Assembly (NCBI GenBank): GCA_013360825.1
Contig: JABWAY010000220.1
Span: 1-12,136 of the forward strand
DNA length: 12,136 nucleotides
Reading direction: 5' to 3'
DNA from: Candidatus Brocadiia bacterium
GTDB taxonomy: Bacteria; Planctomycetota; MHYJ01; WSZJ01
The translations under genes and the position numbers were made by a program. Within the stretch, counting starts at the first letter, position 1. The number at the start of each line of letters is the position of its first letter. This document shows positions 1-6,822 of the stretch, piece after piece. Under the pieces are notes generated by a model, which was not told the origin of the DNA, searched no databases, and saw nothing but the letters and a program-made list of their open reading frames with translations.

Positions 1-1395
1 AGCTCGTGGCGGACCTCGTGGCGGCCGGGGGACGGGCAGGGGTGGCAGGGGCGCGCGCTGGCACCCTGGGCGCTGTCGGGAGCGGGGCTCCTGTTCGTGG
101 CGGGGTACTCTCAGTGGGACGAGGAGTCGGACCGGCGGTACGACGGGAAGACGCGCCGGTGCGTCACCAACCCGGTCTGGTTCACGTCGGTCCGGATCGG
201 CGCGTCCGCGACGCCGGCGGTGGCGGACGGCAAGGCGATCGTGCCGCCCGGGAAATTCATCGCGACCTTCCGGGCGGACCACGCAATGCTCGACGCGGCG
301 CCGACGGTCCTCCTGAAACAGTTCAACGGCGAGGGGGACAGCGTGCAGGCGACGTACCGGCTGGTCCCGACGCGCTCCGATACTGACGGATTCTGGCGCC
401 CCGAGGTGCGCGACGGCGCGGGCGGCGAATTCGAGGCGGATGACACGATTCTGATCGCGGTGAACGAGGAGCCGATCCTGCTCGGCCTGCCGTGGTACCC
501 GCGCGAGGGGGTCGACACGTTCGCGGTCATCCTGTCGGGGACGAAGGACACCCACGGGAACGCGCTCAACGCGGTCGCCGCGAAAATCGAAATCGAGTGG
601 CCGGTCGGGCTTGTTCCGCTTCCCGACGAAGTCTCCCTCCCCGATCCCGCGCCCGGCCAGGGAGCCGGGGAGGGACTCGCGACGCTCCCGGTGCAGCCCT
701 CCGAGACGATCTCCGTCCCGAAAGGCGCCACCTGCGGCGGGAAGGCAATCCCGCCCGGGAGCTGGTCGGTCCCCGGGACGATTCCGGAAGCGGGGATTCC
801 CCTGGTCGTGACCTGCGGGACGCAGACCGTCACCGTTCTGCTCGTGCGGGCCACGGACCCGGGCCCCGCCGCGCCGTCGCTGGCCCGTGTGCGCGGCGGT
901 GGGTTCGTGGGGAGCGTCCCTGCGCCGGGTGAAGGTCCGGCGCAGGTCTCGATCGCGAACCACGCCGAACGAACGATCGTTGTGGCAGAACCTGCCGTCG
1001 TCAGCGGGGCCGGATGCGTCTTCACCGCGCCCGACCTCGCACCCGGCGCCTGCACGGCCACCATCCGGCAGGGGGGGAAGACCGCGAAGCACGATCTCGA
1101 AGCGGTCGCCGTCGTCCTCCGGTGGGACGGTCCGGCGGCGACCGTGGGTGAGTTGCGCACCCTGCGCCTCGAACTCACCGGGGCTGCCCGGCCGGCCGAC
1201 TGGACCGTCTCCGGGTCGCTCCGGATCCGCGACGCGGGGATCGTGTCGCTCGCCGCCGGGGTCTTCCGTGGCGCCGACGGATCCCTGACGCTTCAATCCG
1301 TCCGCGGCGACGCAGGGATGCTCCTGACGGCGCGTGCGGTCCGGGAAGGGGCGATGGAAGCGGAGTACGAGCTCGCGGCCCGCCGGAAACCCTGA
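1..1395 (+). CDS. Hypothetical beta-rich protein, 5' end cut by the window
   Basis: The reading frame is open from base 1 to the stop at 1393-1395, so the true start probably lies upstream; an in-frame GTG at 97 is the best start inside the window. Codons 19-37 encode a hydrophobic stretch (ALAPWALSGAGLLFVAGY), which could be a signal peptide or membrane anchor if the gene starts upstream, with the rest outside the cytoplasm. The remainder is rich in Val, Thr, Gly and Pro, with alternating hydrophobic residues suggesting beta-sandwich modules. Cysteine pairs recur (for example in GATCGG and VVTCGT, and in GAGC and GACTAT), compatible with disulfides. I recognise no family or catalytic motif. 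The stop lies 38 bases before the NikR operator half-site, and the gene is not obviously part of the nickel operon. That the frame is coding is fairly sure; the function is unknown. Confidence 0.7.
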   Translation, partial: SSWRTSWRPGDGQGWQGRALAPWALSGAGLLFVAGYSQWDEESDRRYDGKTRRCVTNPVWFTSVRIGASATPAVADGKAIVPPGKFIATFRADHAMLDAAPTVLLKQFNGEGDSVQATYRLVPTRSDTDGFWRPEVRDGAGGEFEADDTILIAVNEEPILLGLPWYPREGVDTFAVILSGTKDTHGNALNAVAAKIEIEWPVGLVPLPDEVSLPDPAPGQGAGEGLATLPVQPSETISVPKGATCGGKAIPPGSWSVPGTIPEAGIPLVVTCGTQTVTVLLVRATDPGPAAPSLARVRGGGFVGSVPAPGEGPAQVSIANHAERTIVVAEPAVVSGAGCVFTAPDLAPGACTATIRQGGKTAKHDLEAVAVVLRWDGPAATVGELRTLRLELTGAARPADWTVSGSLRIRDAGIVSLAAGVFRGADGSLTLQSVRGDAGMLLTARAVREGAMEAEYELAARRKP

Positions 1396-1413
1396 GGACA
1401 GCCCTCCCTCCCC

Positions 1414-1440
1414 TTGACCGCCCTTCAGCGGCTGTATTAC
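1414..1440 (+). promoter_or_regulatory. Probable sigma-70 promoter of the nikR-cbi operon
   Basis: A TTGACC box (1414-1419) is followed after 15 bases by TATTAC (1435-1440). The -35 box matches the consensus well and the -10 box matches four of six positions; the spacing is short. The -10 box lies within the left half-site of the NikR operator, so bound NikR would block RNA polymerase. The assignment is by pattern only. Confidence 0.45.
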
Positions 1441-1460
1441 GATCCACGCCATCGTAATAC
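1434..1460 (+). promoter_or_regulatory. NikR operator (perfect 7-13-7 inverted repeat)
   Basis: GTATTAC (1434-1440) and its exact reverse complement GTAATAC (1454-1460) are separated by 13 bases. NikR tetramers are known to bind widely spaced inverted half-sites (GTATGA-N16-TCATAC in E. coli; GTRTTAC-like halves with about 13 bases between in other lineages). The site ends 16 bases before the nikR start codon and overlaps the predicted -10 box, as expected for nickel-dependent autorepression of the operon. Confidence 0.8.
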
Positions 1461-1476
1461 TTCCAGGGGAGCTCCC

Positions 1477-1974
1477 ATGCCCGCGCTCGTCCGCCTCAGC
1501 ATGTCCCTCGATCAGTCCCTGAACGACCGCATCGACCGGATGATGCGCGAGGGACGGTACGCGAGCCGGTCGGAACTGTTCCGGGAACTCGTCCGACGGC
1601 GCGCCGTGGAAGCGGAGTGGGACGGGAATCGCGAGGCGCTGGGGACGATCACGCTGGTCTATGACCACGACAACCGGACGCTGTCGCGGAAGCTCACCCG
1701 GGCGCAGCACCGGCATCACGGGAACGTGCTGGCGGCGACGCATGTGCATCTCGACCGGCATCTGTGCGCCGAGATGATCATGGTGCGGGGGAAGGCGCGG
1801 CAGATCCGGGAGCTGGCGGACGAGCTGGGGCACCAGAAAGGGGTGCTGCACTCGGCGCTGTCGATGAGCAGCACGGGGAAGGCGCTGCGGGCGGCCGGCG
1901 GGGACGCGCACGGGCATGGCCATGCGCATCCGCATGGTCCGCGGGGCCGGAAGGGCGCGCATGCACATCCCTGA
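1477..1974 (+). CDS. nikR: Nickel-responsive transcriptional regulator NikR
   Basis: NikR is a ribbon-helix-helix DNA-binding protein that, with Ni(II) bound, represses nickel uptake genes. The 165-residue product has the RHH domain at residues 4-45 (VRLSMSLDQSLNDRIDRMM, then SRSELFRELVRR). The ACT-like metal domain follows at about 55-137. The metal ligands are visible in THVHLDRHLC: His89, His91 and Cys97, at the spacing of E. coli His87, His89 and Cys95; a His-rich patch at 78-81 supplies the fourth-ligand candidate. The ATG at 1477 is chosen because AGGGGAG (1465-1471) lies five bases upstream and the RHH strand begins at once. An unusual C-terminal tail (143-165) carries seven histidines. 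The gene overlaps cbiM by 14 bases and has its own operator just upstream. Confidence 0.93.
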   Translation: MPALVRLSMSLDQSLNDRIDRMMREGRYASRSELFRELVRRRAVEAEWDGNREALGTITLVYDHDNRTLSRKLTRAQHRHHGNVLAATHVHLDRHLCAEMIMVRGKARQIRELADELGHQKGVLHSALSMSSTGKALRAAGGDAHGHGHAHPHGPRGRKGAHAHP

Positions 1975-2620
1975 CGGGTTCCTGAGCCGGGATGTCTGCC
2001 TCGCGACGGGGGCGGCGAGCCTCGCGGTCTGCGCGCTGGCGTCGTGGCGGGCGCGCGCGACGCTCGGGGAGCGGCAGGTCCCGCTTCTCGGGATGACGGG
2101 GGCGTTCGTGTTCGCGGCGCAGATGCTGAACTTCCCGGTGGCGGGGGGGACGAGCGGGCATTTCCTGGGGGCCGCGCTCTGTGCCGCGCTGCTCGGCCCG
2201 CTGTCGGCATGCCTCGTGCTTGCGCTGGTCCTGGGGATCCAGTGCCTGCTGTTCGCGGACGGCGGCCTGACGGCGCTTGGCGCGAACGTCTTCAACATGG
2301 GGGTGGTCGCGGGGGTCGGGGGGTGGGGGATCCTCCGCGTCCTGACCGCCGTCCTCCCGGCGCGGCGCGGCGTCTTTCTCGGCGCGGCGTTCGTCGCCGC
2401 GTGGTCCTCGGTCGTCGCCGGCTCGGCGGCGTGCGCGGTCGAGATCGCGCTGTCCGGGACGATCGAACTCCGACTGGTGCTCCCCGCGATGCTCGGCGTC
2501 CATGCGCTGATCGGGGTCGGCGAAGCGCTGATCACGGTCGCGGTGCTGGGGACGGTTCTCGGGGTCCGCCCCGACCTGGTCGGCGCGTGGCGGGGTCCGG
2601 CGGCGGCGGAGGCCGCATGA
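1961..2620 (+). CDS. cbiM: ECF nickel/cobalt transporter substrate-specificity subunit CbiM/NikM
   Basis: This is the integral-membrane S component that binds Ni(II) or Co(II) in energy-coupling-factor transporters. The 219-residue product starts with the diagnostic MHIPDGFLS; in this family the N-terminus, including His2, forms the metal site. Other family signatures are QMLNFPVAGGTSGHFLGA (about residues 47-66) and ALGANVFNMGVV (about 105-116). Several hydrophobic membrane helices cover most of the chain. The ATG at 1961 lies inside the 3' end of nikR, and GGAAGGG (1949-1955) serves as ribosome binding site. The stop overlaps the next start (ATGA). NikR control in the same operon favours nickel as substrate, so nikM may be the better name; sequence alone does not separate nickel from cobalt. 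Confidence 0.93.
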   Translation: MHIPDGFLSRDVCLATGAASLAVCALASWRARATLGERQVPLLGMTGAFVFAAQMLNFPVAGGTSGHFLGAALCAALLGPLSACLVLALVLGIQCLLFADGGLTALGANVFNMGVVAGVGGWGILRVLTAVLPARRGVFLGAAFVAAWSSVVAGSAACAVEIALSGTIELRLVLPAMLGVHALIGVGEALITVAVLGTVLGVRPDLVGAWRGPAAAEAA

Positions 2621-2934
2621 AGAATCTCCGGACGTGGGCGTTCTGCCTGATCGGGCTCGGCGTCGCCGTCGCGCTGGCGGTCTTCGCGTCGCCGTTCGCG
2701 TCGCAGGATCCCGACGGGCTGGAGAAGGTCGCGGAGGACCAGGGGTTCCAGGAGAGCGGGGAAGTCGAGCCGGCGTGGGACCGCGCCCCCGCCCCGGACT
2801 ACCAGTTCCCCCGCGTGACCGACCGGCGGCGCTCCACGGCGCTCGCCGGGCTGGCGGGGACCCTCCTCGTCTTCGGGGCCGGCGTCGGGCTCGCCTGGGT
2901 CCTCCGCCGCAGAAAGTCCCCGGCGAGTCCCTGA
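2617..2934 (+). CDS. PDGLE-domain accessory subunit, NikN/CbiN-like
   Basis: This small membrane subunit of nickel/cobalt ECF transporters is thought to assist metal loading of the M subunit. The 105-residue product has an N-terminal membrane helix (about 7-28), the name-giving motif PDGLE (residues 32-36) in an outside loop running to about residue 72, and a second helix (about 75-95) followed by a positively charged tail (RRRK). This two-helix layout is that of the family. The start overlaps the end of cbiM by four bases and the stop shares one base with the cbiQ start, so translation is tightly coupled. The PDGLE sequence together with nikR in the operon favours NikN over classical CbiN. 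Confidence 0.85.
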   Translation: MKNLRTWAFCLIGLGVAVALAVFASPFASQDPDGLEKVAEDQGFQESGEVEPAWDRAPAPDYQFPRVTDRRRSTALAGLAGTLLVFGAGVGLAWVLRRRKSPASP

Positions 2935-3707
2935 TGCACGTTCCCTTCGACCCCCACCTGCTGCGCTCCGCCGGCCCCCTCCAGGCGCTCGACGCCCGCT
3001 GCAAAGTCCTCGGGTTCGCGGCGCTCATCGTCTGCTCCGTCTCGGTCCCGCGCGAACGGTGGCAGCCTGCGGCCGCGTTTCTCGCCGCGGCGGCGCTTCT
3101 CCTCCTCCTCGCCCGCCTCCCGTGGGGGCCGCTCCTGAAACGGCTCCTCCTCCTCCTCCCGATCCTCGCCGCGGTCGCGCTGGTCGTCCCGCTCTCGAAG
3201 GCCTGGGCGGGCGCGGACCGCGTCGCGCTCTGGCCCGACGGCCCGCTCGTCCCGCGCCCGGCGCTCCTCGTCGCCTGGAACGTGTCGGCCAAGGCGCTCA
3301 CCGGCACCGTCCTCGCCCTCGTCCTCGCCGGCACCACCGGCGCCCCCGCGCTCCTCGACGCCTTCTCCCGGCTCCGGTTCCCCCGCCACCTCCTCCTCAT
3401 CGCGTCGTTCATCCACCGCTACACCGCCACGCTCGTCGAGGAACTCGAACGGATGCGCCGCGCCCGCGACGCCCGCGGCTGGCGCGGCCGCTGGCTCTGG
3501 CACACCCCCGTCCTCGGCCGCATGCTCGGGACGCTCTTCCTCCGCTCCTACGAGCGCGGCGAACGCGTCTGGCTCGCCATGCTCGCCCGCGGCTGGAACG
3601 GCCGGTTCTACTCCTCGCCGCCCCGCCCACTCGCCCCCCACGACCTCGCCTTCGTCGGCTGGATGCTCGCCGCCGGCCTCGCCCTCCGCTTCGCGTGGGG
3701 CCTGTGA
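2934..3707 (+). CDS. cbiQ: ECF transporter transmembrane subunit CbiQ/NikQ (EcfT)
   Basis: This is the transmembrane coupling subunit that passes ATPase movement to the metal-binding M subunit. The 257-residue protein has an EcfT-like N-terminus (FDPHL, then LDARCKVLGF), several hydrophobic segments (about 25-42, 47-62, 67-87, 110-133 and 238-254) and the long cytoplasmic coupling region. Both Ala-Arg-Gly signatures that contact the ATPase grooves are present: ARDARGW (177-183) and LARGW (217-221). The ATG at 2934 shares its A with the stop of the preceding gene (TGATG). The 3' end overlaps cbiO by four bases (GTGA). Codons here mostly end in C, in contrast to the G-ending codons of cbiM upstream. 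Confidence 0.92.
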   Translation: MHVPFDPHLLRSAGPLQALDARCKVLGFAALIVCSVSVPRERWQPAAAFLAAAALLLLLARLPWGPLLKRLLLLLPILAAVALVVPLSKAWAGADRVALWPDGPLVPRPALLVAWNVSAKALTGTVLALVLAGTTGAPALLDAFSRLRFPRHLLLIASFIHRYTATLVEELERMRRARDARGWRGRWLWHTPVLGRMLGTLFLRSYERGERVWLAMLARGWNGRFYSSPPRPLAPHDLAFVGWMLAAGLALRFAWGL

Positions 3708-4411
3708 CCCCGCCCGCCGTCTGCATCCGCGACCTCACCTTCCGCTACCCGGACGGGACGATGGCCCTCCAGAACCTCTCCCTCGAAGTCCCCCCCGGCG
3801 CACGCGTCGCCCTCCTCGGCTCCAACGGCGCCGGAAAGTCCACCCTCCTCCTCTGCCTCAACGGACTCAACGATCCCGCCGGCACCATCGAGGTCGAAGG
3901 CGTCCCCGTCACCCGCCCCAACCTCGCCGCCCTCCGCGCCCGCATCGGCCTCGTCTTCCAGAACCCCGATGACCAGCTCTTCTGCCCCACCCTGTTCGAC
4001 GACGTCGCCTTCGGCCCCCGCAACCAGGGGCTCCCCGAAGACCAGGTCCTCACCCGCGTCCACGACGCCCTCCACGCCGTGGGTCTGGACGGGCTGGAAG
4101 AGAAGTCCGCGTTTCACCTCAGCTTCGGGCAGCGGAAGCGCGCGGCGCTGGCGACGGTGCTGTCGATGAAGCCCGGGATCCTCGCGCTCGACGAGCCCTC
4201 CGCCAACCTCCACCCCCGCGCCCGCCGGGAGCTCGCCGCCGTCCTCCGCGCCGCCGGCGGCACGCATCTCATCGCAACCCACGACTTCGACCTCGCCCGC
4301 GACGTCTGCGACCGCGCCGTGCTGATGTGGAAAGGGCGCGTGGAGGCCGAGGGGACGGTCGCGGAGATTCTCGGGGACCGGAAGCGGCTGGAGGATGTCG
4401 AGCTGGAGTGA
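3704..4411 (+). CDS. cbiO: ECF transporter ATP-binding subunit CbiO/NikO
   Basis: This cytoplasmic ABC ATPase powers the nickel/cobalt ECF importer, presumably as a homodimer. The 235-residue protein has all the nucleotide-binding motifs: Walker A GSNGAGKST (39-47), Q-loop FQNPDDQLF (85-93), signature LSFGQ (139-143, with Phe in place of the usual Gly), Walker B ILALDEP (159-165) and the switch His193 in ATHD. The length is at the short end for CbiO, with little C-terminal extension. I chose the GTG at 3704 because it overlaps the cbiQ stop (GTGA) and is followed directly by the first beta strand (VCIRDLTFRY). Codon third positions switch from C to G near 4080-4190 and then back. A decayed copy of bases 4151-4225 occurs at 10112-10186. 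Confidence 0.93.
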   Translation: MTPPAVCIRDLTFRYPDGTMALQNLSLEVPPGARVALLGSNGAGKSTLLLCLNGLNDPAGTIEVEGVPVTRPNLAALRARIGLVFQNPDDQLFCPTLFDDVAFGPRNQGLPEDQVLTRVHDALHAVGLDGLEEKSAFHLSFGQRKRAALATVLSMKPGILALDEPSANLHPRARRELAAVLRAAGGTHLIATHDFDLARDVCDRAVLMWKGRVEAEGTVAEILGDRKRLEDVELE

Positions 4412-4579
4412 GGGATCGCGCGGGCGAGGCCGGCGCGACGTGCGGATCCGTCGTGTGCGACCGGAACGCGGGTCGAGATTCGCGGCGGACGGTTCTGAAT
4501 CAGTCCGCGAACGATCCGCGGCAGTGAAAGCCTGCGCCCGGGAAGGCTGCGGCCCGCGAATTGCGAAGTCGTGCCGTCG
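4412..4579 (+). other. Intergenic region with nested inverted repeats
   Basis: This stretch separates cbiO from gene A. It can fold as a three-stem junction: an outer stem GCGGATC (4442-4448) with GATCCGC (4513-4519), an inner hairpin CGACC (4458-4462) with GGTCG (4471-4475), and a second hairpin GCGGAC (4485-4490) with GTCCGC (4503-4508). There is no T-run, so it is not an obvious intrinsic terminator. It could be a leader element for gene A, a rho-dependent end of the nik operon, or chance pairing in GC-rich DNA. I see no convincing promoter. Confidence 0.35.
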
Positions 4580-5110
4580 ATGCCTGATGACCCCCGCCTG
4601 CCGGCCGTGAGCTGCTGCAACTCCTGCGAAACAGGGAGCGGCTGCAAAGATGCGGCACCCGCCGAGCTTCTGACCCCTGGGTCGGACCGCTCACCCCTCC
4701 TCGTGCCCGCCTTCGCGTACGCGCCCGAGGTTGAAGGGATCGGAGGAGTTGAGTTCGACCTCATTCCCGGCGTGCCCCGGAAAGTCGCCTGGCGTCAGGC
4801 GCTGATCGACACCGGCACCCCTCCGCTCCGGGAGGTCTCCCAGGCCTACGCAGTGGGGTCCTGCAACACCGTGCGGGTGGTCGTCGTCGTCCTGAGCCTG
4901 AACGGTCAGGGGACCGTCGCGATTGAAGGAAGCCTCGACAAGGCCTGCTGGGAGGTCGTCACGACGACGAGGGTCGGGATCACGTCGCTGGGAAAGAAGG
5001 TAACGAAGCTGGCCGGAATCACCTGGCGATTTGTGCGACTGCAGTACGCGACCACCTTCTCCCCTTACCGCGCTGTTCTCTCCGCTTCGATTTCGGGAAC
5101 GATGCTCTAG
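4580..5110 (+). CDS. Hypothetical protein, family A/B/C member A (Cys-rich head)
   Basis: I do not recognise this 176-residue protein. Its N-terminus has a cysteine cluster, SCCNSCETGSGC (Cys12, 13, 16 and 22), followed by a Pro-rich linker. The C-terminal part (about 90-172) has alternating hydrophobic strands (NTVRVVVVVLSL), an S-x-D-x3-W motif (SLDKACW, 118-124) and a strand WRFVRLQY (149-156). Genes B and C share these last two landmarks at nearly the same distance, so the three are likely paralogues with a beta-sandwich-like domain. No signal peptide is visible. The start is uncertain: ATG at 4580 or GTG at 4571, neither with a good ribosome binding site. A partial copy of codons 130-154 occurs at 9609-9683. 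Confidence 0.65.
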   Translation: MPDDPRLPAVSCCNSCETGSGCKDAAPAELLTPGSDRSPLLVPAFAYAPEVEGIGGVEFDLIPGVPRKVAWRQALIDTGTPPLREVSQAYAVGSCNTVRVVVVVLSLNGQGTVAIEGSLDKACWEVVTTTRVGITSLGKKVTKLAGITWRFVRLQYATTFSPYRAVLSASISGTML

Positions 5111-5149
5111 CCGGCTTTCGGGATGTCACCCACATTTCAAGGAGGGCCC

Positions 5150-5479
5150 GTGTACACGAAGCTCGCAGAACGTCTGGCCGTTACGCAGGGTACGAATCAG
5201 CTGAGCGCCGCAGTCTCGATGTCCGGGGCCAATGCCGCCCGGATCGGCGCCACCCTGATCAACCTGAACGGCGGGACGAACATCGCCCTGTCGCTTCAGG
5301 GATCGAACGACCTGGCCAACTGGGAGGACATCAGCGGCACGCTGACCCTCACGGCGGCGGGAGCCGGATCCGTGTCGGTGACGGCGATCACGTTCGCGTT
5401 CATCCGCGTCAAGTACGTGGTGACGGGGGGCGGCATCACGATGATCGTCGCCTGCGATCTCTATACCAGCCAGCAGTGA
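5150..5479 (+). CDS. Hypothetical protein, family A/B/C member B
   Basis: This 109-residue protein of unknown function consists almost entirely of the domain shared with A and C. Strand-like segments (ARIGATLINL, TNIALSLQGS) lead into S-x-D-x3-W (SNDLANW, 52-58), a Thr/Ala/Gly-rich stretch (TLTLTAAGAGSVSVTAIT) and FAFIRVKY (82-89). No cysteine-rich head, signal peptide or membrane helix is seen. The GTG at 5150 is preferred over the upstream ATG at 5123 because a near-perfect Shine-Dalgarno sequence, AAGGAGG (5139-5145), sits four bases before it. It follows gene A closely and in the same reading frame, which matters because an in-frame A-B fusion relic exists at 9573-9803. Codons 18-52 are the part duplicated there. 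S-x-D-x3-W patterns occur in many beta-sandwich and tail-fibre-like proteins, but no family can be named. Confidence 0.7.
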   Translation: MYTKLAERLAVTQGTNQLSAAVSMSGANAARIGATLINLNGGTNIALSLQGSNDLANWEDISGTLTLTAAGAGSVSVTAITFAFIRVKYVVTGGGITMIVACDLYTSQQ

Positions 5480-5544
5480 GACACATCCGGGCACGGCTCC
5501 GATTTCAGCGGCGCCGGCCACGACGCATCTCAGGAACCTCACCG

Positions 5545-6024
5545 ATGCCCAACCACGAGACGTGCCCGCAACCGTGTCCGCATGAGGAATGCCGGGTTCC
5601 CGCCGCCGCCCCGGAAGAGGGGCCGGCGTGCGGGAGCCCCGGTCTTTTCGATGACGAATCTCTGGTCCAGAACGTCCCCGCGGACTCTCAGGAACTGGAC
5701 ATCTCCGATGTCGACCGTGTCCGGATCACCGGCGTGTATACAGCGCGGTCGGCCGTCGGGACGATCGTCTTTACGATCCTGGTATCGACCGATCAGGTGA
5801 ATTGGACCTCGCTGGGCGGATTCAATGCGTCCGCTCTCGGCTCCTTCTCGAGCGCCTTCACGAACCTCAATGCCAGATTCCTGAAAGTGCGGGCGACGAC
5901 TTCCGCCCCCGCGATCCTCGTCTTTTCGTCGTGGGTGTGGCTCGCCAGGAAGCAGCCCGCGACGGGCAATCCAGATGCGCCAGCCGACCCCGATCCGCCC
6001 TCGCCGGGGGCCGATGTCTGCTGA
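5545..6024 (+). CDS. Hypothetical protein, family A/B/C member C (Cys-rich head)
   Basis: This 159-residue protein of unknown function is the third member of the local family. Like A it begins with a cysteine-rich head (ETCPQPCPHEEC: Cys7, 11 and 16, plus Cys29), then an acidic/Pro linker. The shared domain (about 45-135) includes VRITGVYT, TIVFTILVSTDQVNW with the S-x-D-x3-W motif (81-87) and ARFLKVRA (110-117). The tail is Pro/Asp-rich and ends in Cys159. There is no signal peptide. ATG 5545 has an AGGAA (5532-5536) eight bases upstream; the frame stays open upstream to a GTG at 5476 overlapping the end of gene B, but that extension is Arg-rich and looks non-coding. The head could bind metal or form cross-links; the first idea would fit the nickel operon next door but is only a guess. 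Confidence 0.7.
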   Translation: MPNHETCPQPCPHEECRVPAAAPEEGPACGSPGLFDDESLVQNVPADSQELDISDVDRVRITGVYTARSAVGTIVFTILVSTDQVNWTSLGGFNASALGSFSSAFTNLNARFLKVRATTSAPAILVFSSWVWLARKQPATGNPDAPADPDPPSPGADVC

Positions 6025-6306
6025 CCGCCGTCAATCCACGACAACGTCTGAGAGTCCATTCCTGGAATTCGAGATGCCATGCTGACGGCCCTCGCCATCC
6101 CAGTCGTAGACTCCAGATTTTCCGGCACTCGGACCTTTCCGGGGGATTCGGGTCCCCCGATGGCCTTCGCCGCAGTCACCATAGCCAATCGCATCCAGAT
6201 CCGGACCGAACGCACACAAGAGAGATTCTCAGCCAGGTTCCGGCAGGCCTTCCGTCGGCCCGAGATCGACTCGGCAGGTTCTGCCACTCTATGAGGGGGA
6301 CACAAG
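6025..6306 (+). other. Intergenic region with a GC hairpin
   Basis: I find no convincing gene in these 282 bases. A six-base-pair hairpin (CGGGGG, 6140-6145, with CCCCCG, 6154-6159; eight-base loop) lies in the middle but has no T-run, so it is at best a weak terminator for A-B-C. A ribosome binding site for the next gene (GAGGGGGA) is at 6293-6300. Confidence 0.3.
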
Positions 6307-6822
6307 ATGGGAGTTCCATTCTACCTGGGTCCGCGGCAGAGTACCGGATCCGTGGTTTCATGCGGGGGAGCAGTCGTCTTCGCGGATCTGAAGGACTGGA
6401 TCGGACAGAAGGAAAAGGAGCTCGGATTCAGCGAGGAAGAGATCGAAGAGCGGGTCCGAAGAATGTCGGAAGGCTCCGGTGACCCGCCGAATCCCCCGGA
6501 GCCCTTGCCACCGATTGCGGGAGGGCCAAAGCCTCCGCCTGCTCCTCCACTCGGCTGGCCCCAGCCGCCCGCGGGCGGCCGGCCGGTTGGCCCACCGCCC
6601 ATCCCGCCAGGCCCGCCACAGTTTCCCTGGGTCCCCATCCCTGGGATCGGAGGGTCGTCGAAGGCAATGGACTGGATGGTGGAGCGCGTCAAGGAGGTGA
6701 CAGGCGCGGCCCCAATCTGGGATGGCGGGCCCAAGGTGAAAGTCCGCCCTGTGATCGGGGAAGGTGAAAAAGGGATGCCAGCCGTGCGGGGACTCAGCAT
6801 AACCTTGGAGTGGCCGTTCTAA
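6307..6822 (+). CDS. Hypothetical proline-rich protein
   Basis: This is a 171-residue protein that I cannot assign. An N-terminal segment with one cysteine (Cys19) is followed by a charged helix (about 25-55; KDWIGQKEKELGFSEEEIEE), a long Pro/Gly-rich stretch (about 60-112, with PPNPPEPLPP and GPPPIPPGPP) likely to be extended or disordered, and a C-terminal part with MDWMVERVKEV (121-131) and a strand-rich end finishing in EWPF. No signal peptide or membrane helix is evident. ATG 6307 has a strong GAGGGGGA ribosome binding site six bases upstream, so the start is fairly secure. It lies downstream of A-B-C on the same strand but 282 bases away, so it need not share their transcript. Pro-rich linkers of this kind occur in surface and scaffold proteins. 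Confidence 0.6.
   Translation: MGVPFYLGPRQSTGSVVSCGGAVVFADLKDWIGQKEKELGFSEEEIEERVRRMSEGSGDPPNPPEPLPPIAGGPKPPPAPPLGWPQPPAGGRPVGPPPIPPGPPQFPWVPIPGIGGSSKAMDWMVERVKEVTGAAPIWDGGPKVKVRPVIGEGEKGMPAVRGLSITLEWPF

Noticed and set aside
1778..3412. 544-codon minus-strand open frame opposite nikR-cbiQ
   Set aside because: It is a shadow of the cbiM/N/Q genes, extremely rich in Arg, Ala and Pro with no domain pattern.
4442..4519. tRNA-like element: seven-base-pair outer stem, 78 bases, and GGTTCTGAATC resembling a T-arm
   Set aside because: The T-loop has an extra base and wrong residues, there is no proper anticodon stem and seven-base loop at the right distance, and the D-arm landmarks are missing.
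5793..6305. 170-codon minus-strand open frame over the end of gene C and the following gap
   Set aside because: It overlaps a better supported gene, has no recognisable motif, and long open frames in shadow strands are expected at this GC content.
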